Shown: positions 41,179-43,711 of the stretch, in pieces
How the letters are laid out: each line of letters opens with the position of its first letter
Position numbering within the stretch: position 1 is the stretch's first letter
Program-made: the position numbers and the translations under genes
The notes under the pieces: model-generated
Database searches by the model: none
What the model was told of the DNA's origin: nothing
Seen by the model: the letters and a program-made list of their open reading frames with translations, nothing else
NCBI GenBank assembly: GCA_965226245.1
Contig: CBDDCL010000003.1
Span: forward strand, 1 to 43,711
DNA from: CBDCYS01 sp965226245
Lineage (GTDB): Bacteria; Acidobacteriota; Terriglobia; Bryobacterales; UBA6623
Length of the DNA stretch: 43,711 bases
Direction: 5' to 3'

Positions 41179-41253
41179 GACGTCAGCCCGATCAAATGGG
41201 ACAACGTCATTCTCTACGGCCAGTACGTCCTCGATCGTGCCCGGGTCCGCTAA
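41179..41253 (+). pseudogene. tnpA: Tn3-like TnpA C-terminal relic
   Basis: The last 24 codons read DVSPIKWDNVILYGQYVLDR ARVR before TAA. The SPxxWxNVxLYGxY pattern fits the extreme C-terminus of some Tn3-group transposases. The upstream part was removed by the IS1380 element. It reads outward to the GGGTAGCGCCC-type end immediately after it, as tnpA should. Confidence 0.55.
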
Positions 41254-41262
41254 GGAACGGGT

Positions 41263-41301
41263 CCTTATGTTGTATTTCAACACGAATGTGGGCGCTACCC
41301 T
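41263..41301 (+). repeat. Tn3-like terminal repeat with GGGTAGCGCCC end
   Basis: Reads TTATGTTGTATTTCAACACG ... GGGCGCTACCCT, outer end at about 41301. The final 20 bases match the right end of the MITE-like element at 19333-19567 in 18 positions. This links that small element to the transposon subgroup represented here. Confidence 0.65.
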
Positions 41302-41480
41302 GAACTCGCGATCCGCAAGGAAACCGATCCATTAAGAGAAGACGGTGCGGTCCGGATTCATGCGCCATTGTCGGCCTGCGGCCGATTCCTCTCAAGCGGC
41401 GCACCGCCGTTCAAATCGCGGCAACCCACTAGGACCCGAGGTTAGGTCTCAATTCTTATCTGCTCCCCTACGGCCGTTGG
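41302..41480. other. Short gap before the receptor locus
   Basis: No gene. It holds CGGATTCATGCGCCATTG (41354-41371), which resembles the end of the IS5 element at 6795-6812, and GAGGTTAGGTCTCAATT, which contains the inverted copy of GAGACCTAACCT seen at 1697. Confidence 0.4.
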
Positions 41481-41509
41481 TTGACACCCATGGGTGCTCC
41501 TGATAAAAG
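41481..41509 (+). promoter_or_regulatory. Candidate regulated promoter of the receptor locus
   Basis: TTGACA at 41481, a 17-bp spacer and TAAAAG at 41504. The spacer contains the perfect 12-bp palindrome CACCCATGGGTG (41485-41496). An operator between -35 and -10 fits control by a metal-responsive regulator, although which one cannot be read from sequence. Confidence 0.55.
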
Positions 41510-41578
41510 GAAGCTGGTTCTCTGTCTGCCTTACTTTTGCGTTTTGTTAAGCCCTCAGCCGAAACCGGACATAGTGCT

Positions 41579-41866
41579 ATGAAGACTGCGCTCATCGGTT
41601 TCGCCGTCCGACTGCCCGCTGCGGCTGCCGTCTTTGCACTCCTGGTCATCACCACGGCCGCAGCAGCACCCGGCCTGTTCCACGGTGACGGTCTAGACCA
41701 CTGTTGTGAGTTCTGTCACCTTGGTCACCTCCCCATACTGAAGCCAGGCGCGGGCGTCACCTATTATGCACCGCCGAGCTTGGCTGCCACATTCCGATCC
41801 GAAGCTGCTCCGCAACAGAGCTATTTCTCGCTGAGCGTTCACCACTCCCGCGCTCCCCCTGCTTAG
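41579..41866 (+). CDS. Small secreted Cys/His-rich protein, DUF2946-like
   Basis: 95 residues from ATG 41579. An N-terminal hydrophobic segment (LPAAAAVFALLVITTAAAA) is followed by HGDGLDHCCEFCHLGHLPIL, a dense cluster of His and Cys that could bind a transition metal. A low-complexity Pro/Ala/Ser tail follows. Proteins of this sort are often found just before metal-linked TonB receptors. It lies 285 bp upstream of the receptor on the same strand and downstream of the candidate promoter, so the two are probably co-expressed. Confidence 0.65.
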   Translation: MKTALIGFAVRLPAAAAVFALLVITTAAAAPGLFHGDGLDHCCEFCHLGHLPILKPGAGVTYYAPPSLAATFRSEAAPQQSYFSLSVHHSRAPPA

Positions 41867-42151
41867 ACCCTTTCCACCCAATCTCAAAACTTACTGGAAG
41901 AACAGGTAACCCTCGCCGAAACCAGCATACGGCTAACACGGCAAGGGCTGCCGTATTGACTTGGGCAAAGTCGATCCGCCGCCGTCGTGTACCGCAGGTC
42001 TACACGTTTCGAGCAGATGTCGAGATCGTCTGGATCCTGACGGAAGAAGAGACGTTCATGGCGATGCAGACTAGCTGGCACTCAGTTCTAGGGCGTCTGT
42101 CGCAGCGATCTGCTCAACACGGACAAAACTCGCAAAATGGGAGGCTTTACC
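41867..42151. other. Leader region of the receptor gene
   Basis: No gene. CGGCA-AGGGC-TGCCG (about 41937-41952) sits inside ATACGG...CCGTAT, a nested hairpin that could act as an attenuator or processing site. GGGAGG precedes the receptor ATG by 7 bases. Confidence 0.4.
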
Positions 42152-43711
42152 ATGCTGTCGCATGCTAACGTGCGTTGCTCCTTGCTGTCCGCTCTGCTGA
42201 TGTCGCTTGCCTTAACGGCCTGGGGTCAGCAAAGTGGTCAGATTTCGGGGAAGGTCTCGATGAAGGAGACAGGTGGGCCGCTCCATGGGGCGAGCGTCTT
42301 GATTGTTGAGCTGGGACGAAGCACGTTCAGCGATGACGATGGCTCGTACAAATTTAATCACGTCCCGCCAGGCAAGTATCACGTGGTCGCCCATCTGGAC
42401 AGTATATTCACCGAAGTAGCCAGTGCCGTAAGCGTCGCAGAGGGCGGCAAAGCGACCGTCGATTTTCTTCTGCAGCTGGCGGCGCTACGAGACACGATCA
42501 CCGTCACAGCTGGCGAGAAGCGCGAGACCGTTTTCGAAGCGTTTCAGAGTGTCGAATCGGTGGGAGCGTTGGAACTTGCGGGAACCCCTGATGTCTCCAT
42601 CGGTGAGATGCTTGACCACAGGGTCGGGACTGGGATCGCGAAGCGCAGTTTCGGACCGGGAGCAGCTAGGCCGATCGTCCGCGGGTTTGACGGCGACCGT
42701 GTGCTCATCATGGAAGATGGCATCCGGACCGGGACGCTGTCGTCGCAATCGGGAGACCACGGCGAACTCATTAACACCGCTCAACTCGAACGGCTGGAAA
42801 TCGTCAAGGGCCCGGCCACGCTTCTGTATAGCGGCAACGCCATGGGCGGCACCGTGAATGCTGTGAGTCGGCACCATGATATGCACAGCCACGCGCATCA
42901 GGGATTGCGGGGTTTCCTCCTGGGTTCCGGGGGGTCCAACAATAGCCTGGGCGGAGCAAGCGCCGGTTTCGAATACGGGATCGGGAATTGGATGGTCTGG
43001 GGACAAGGCGGCGGCGTACGCAGCAGTGACTACACCGCGCCGGTTCAGGGCACGATATATAACAGCCGTTCCCGCACTACCAACGGCGGTGGGGGGGGTG
43101 GCTGGTATGAGGGCAAGACATTCTTCAGCCTTGAGGCCCAGTACGCCGAGGGTTCCTACGGCGTGCCATTCACTGCGGACTTCCATGGTCACCATGAAAA
43201 CGAGCACGACGAAGAACACGAAGAAGGTGAGTCCGGCAGCGATTACGGGGAAGGAGAACATGCGGAGGAGAACCACGACGAAGACGAAGAACATGACGAG
43301 GACAAGAACGGACACGAGGAGGAAGAGGAGGAAACCGATCGGGTCTCGCTAAACTCCGCTCGTACGCACTTACGCCTAAACTGGGGCCTGAGGGATCTCG
43401 GCTGGGCCATCGATAGCTTCACACTGAAGCTGGGCTACACCAACTGGACGCACGACGAGGTCGAGTCCTTCGAGGACGGCAATTCCGAAGTCAGCACGAC
43501 GTTTGACCAGCAACAAGTTGTCTACAGGGGGGTCTTTGAGCAAGACCGTGCCGGGAGGTGGAGCGGGCGCTTCGGTTTCTGGGGAATTGATCGTGATTAT
43601 GAAGCCATGGGCGAGGAAGCCCTTTCGCCGCCGGTCAGCCAATCCGGTTTCGCGGTCTTTGCTCTGGAAGAAGTGGACTTTGAAACGGTGAAATTTCAGT
43701 TCGGCGGCAGG
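42152..43711 (+). CDS. TonB-dependent receptor, N-terminal half, ZnuD-like metal type (continues at 1-876)
   Basis: 520 codons with no stop before the window ends. The signal peptide ends near LTAWGQ. A carboxypeptidase-regulatory-like domain (SGKVSMKETGGPLHGASVLI, then SDDDGSYKFNHVPPGKYHV) covers residues ~30-110. A plug domain follows (FGPGAARPIVRGFDGDRVLI, EDGIRTGTLSSQSGDHG, LERLEIVKGPATLLYSGNAM, GGTVNAV). Barrel strands then begin. A long external loop around residues 350-395 is packed with His, Asp and Glu (HGHHENEHDEEHEEG..., EENHDEDEEHDEDKNGHEEE), as in zinc-uptake ZnuD-type receptors. The start ATG 42152 has GGGAGG; ATG 42137 lacks one. With 1-876 the full protein is about 809 residues. 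The metal could be Zn, Cu or Ni. Confidence 0.92.
   Translation, partial: MLSHANVRCSLLSALLMSLALTAWGQQSGQISGKVSMKETGGPLHGASVLIVELGRSTFSDDDGSYKFNHVPPGKYHVVAHLDSIFTEVASAVSVAEGGKATVDFLLQLAALRDTITVTAGEKRETVFEAFQSVESVGALELAGTPDVSIGEMLDHRVGTGIAKRSFGPGAARPIVRGFDGDRVLIMEDGIRTGTLSSQSGDHGELINTAQLERLEIVKGPATLLYSGNAMGGTVNAVSRHHDMHSHAHQGLRGFLLGSGGSNNSLGGASAGFEYGIGNWMVWGQGGGVRSSDYTAPVQGTIYNSRSRTTNGGGGGGWYEGKTFFSLEAQYAEGSYGVPFTADFHGHHENEHDEEHEEGESGSDYGEGEHAEENHDEDEEHDEDKNGHEEEEEETDRVSLNSARTHLRLNWGLRDLGWAIDSFTLKLGYTNWTHDEVESFEDGNSEVSTTFDQQQVVYRGVFEQDRAGRWSGRFGFWGIDRDYEAMGEEALSPPVSQSGFAVFALEEVDFETVKFQFGGR

Noticed and set aside
41354..41371. Solo end of the IS5 element at 5706-6810
   Set aside because: The similarity to CCGATTCATGCACCAA has several mismatches and no other IS5 sequence is next to it; noted only in the gap description.

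Overview
This window reads as a circular, roughly 43.7 kb plasmid that was opened inside a gene. The last 1,560 bases encode the N-terminal half of a TonB-dependent receptor with no stop. The first 876 bases encode the C-terminal half of a TonB-dependent receptor with no start, in the same frame. Both ends carry GGCAGG, and collapsing that overlap gives the normal barrel strand FGGRLETQNY. Plasmid functions are present: a RepA_C-type initiator (29982-30950), an iteron/DnaA-box origin (31067-31251), and a ParA plus ribbon-helix-helix partition pair (27088-28010) surrounded by GTGCA-type repeats. Three toxin-antitoxin modules are also present. No tRNA, rRNA or CRISPR array was seen.

The host is most likely an acidobacterium (Bryobacterales/Solibacter-like). 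The evidence is a TIGR03437-type protein, a receptor with a carboxypeptidase-like N-terminal domain, and a YfhO-like C-terminus. This is inferred from family knowledge, not from a search. One GC-rich stretch (about 31.45-34.26 kb: broken VirB11/TrbB-like ATPase and a histidine kinase-response regulator) looks foreign, possibly Chloroflexota-like.

Layout by region. 41.4-0.9 kb across the junction: metal-type TonB receptor preceded by a small Cys/His-rich secreted protein and a candidate regulated promoter. 0.9-2.4 kb: debris of IS6, Tn3, IS3 and IS5 elements. 2.4-5.2 kb: P2A-type cation ATPase. 5.2-7.8 kb: nested mobile DNA (IS1380 remnant, frameshifted IS5, Tn3-family tnpA stub, res region, nonsense-mutated tnpR, 38-bp inverted repeat). 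7.9-11.8 kb: small hypothetical gene, IS200-type element, OmpA-like coiled-coil protein, and a permease cut by an intact IS5. 12.9-19.6 kb: Tn3 and IS3 debris interleaved with envelope genes (DUF169, PG-binding lipoprotein, Sel1), a DUF2161 nuclease-like protein, gene relics and a MITE-like element. 19.6-25.6 kb: a defence island with a two-gene CBASS (Cap15-like effector plus CD-NTase), a DUF262-DUF1524-DUF4268 restriction-type protein, a broken DUF499 ATPase cluster and a HigBA-like pair. 26.1-31.3 kb: Phd/VapC, partition, HigBA, repA and origin. 31.5-41.3 kb: trbB relic, truncated kinase, complete IS21, metallophosphoesterase, TIGR03437 fragment, complete IS1380, and a second Tn3 end.

Taken together, this is an accessory replicon built by repeated insertion and deletion. 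It carries metal uptake/efflux-type membrane proteins and an anti-phage island, stabilised by partition and toxin-antitoxin loci. Its only conjugation-type gene is inactivated, so self-transfer is unlikely from what is visible.
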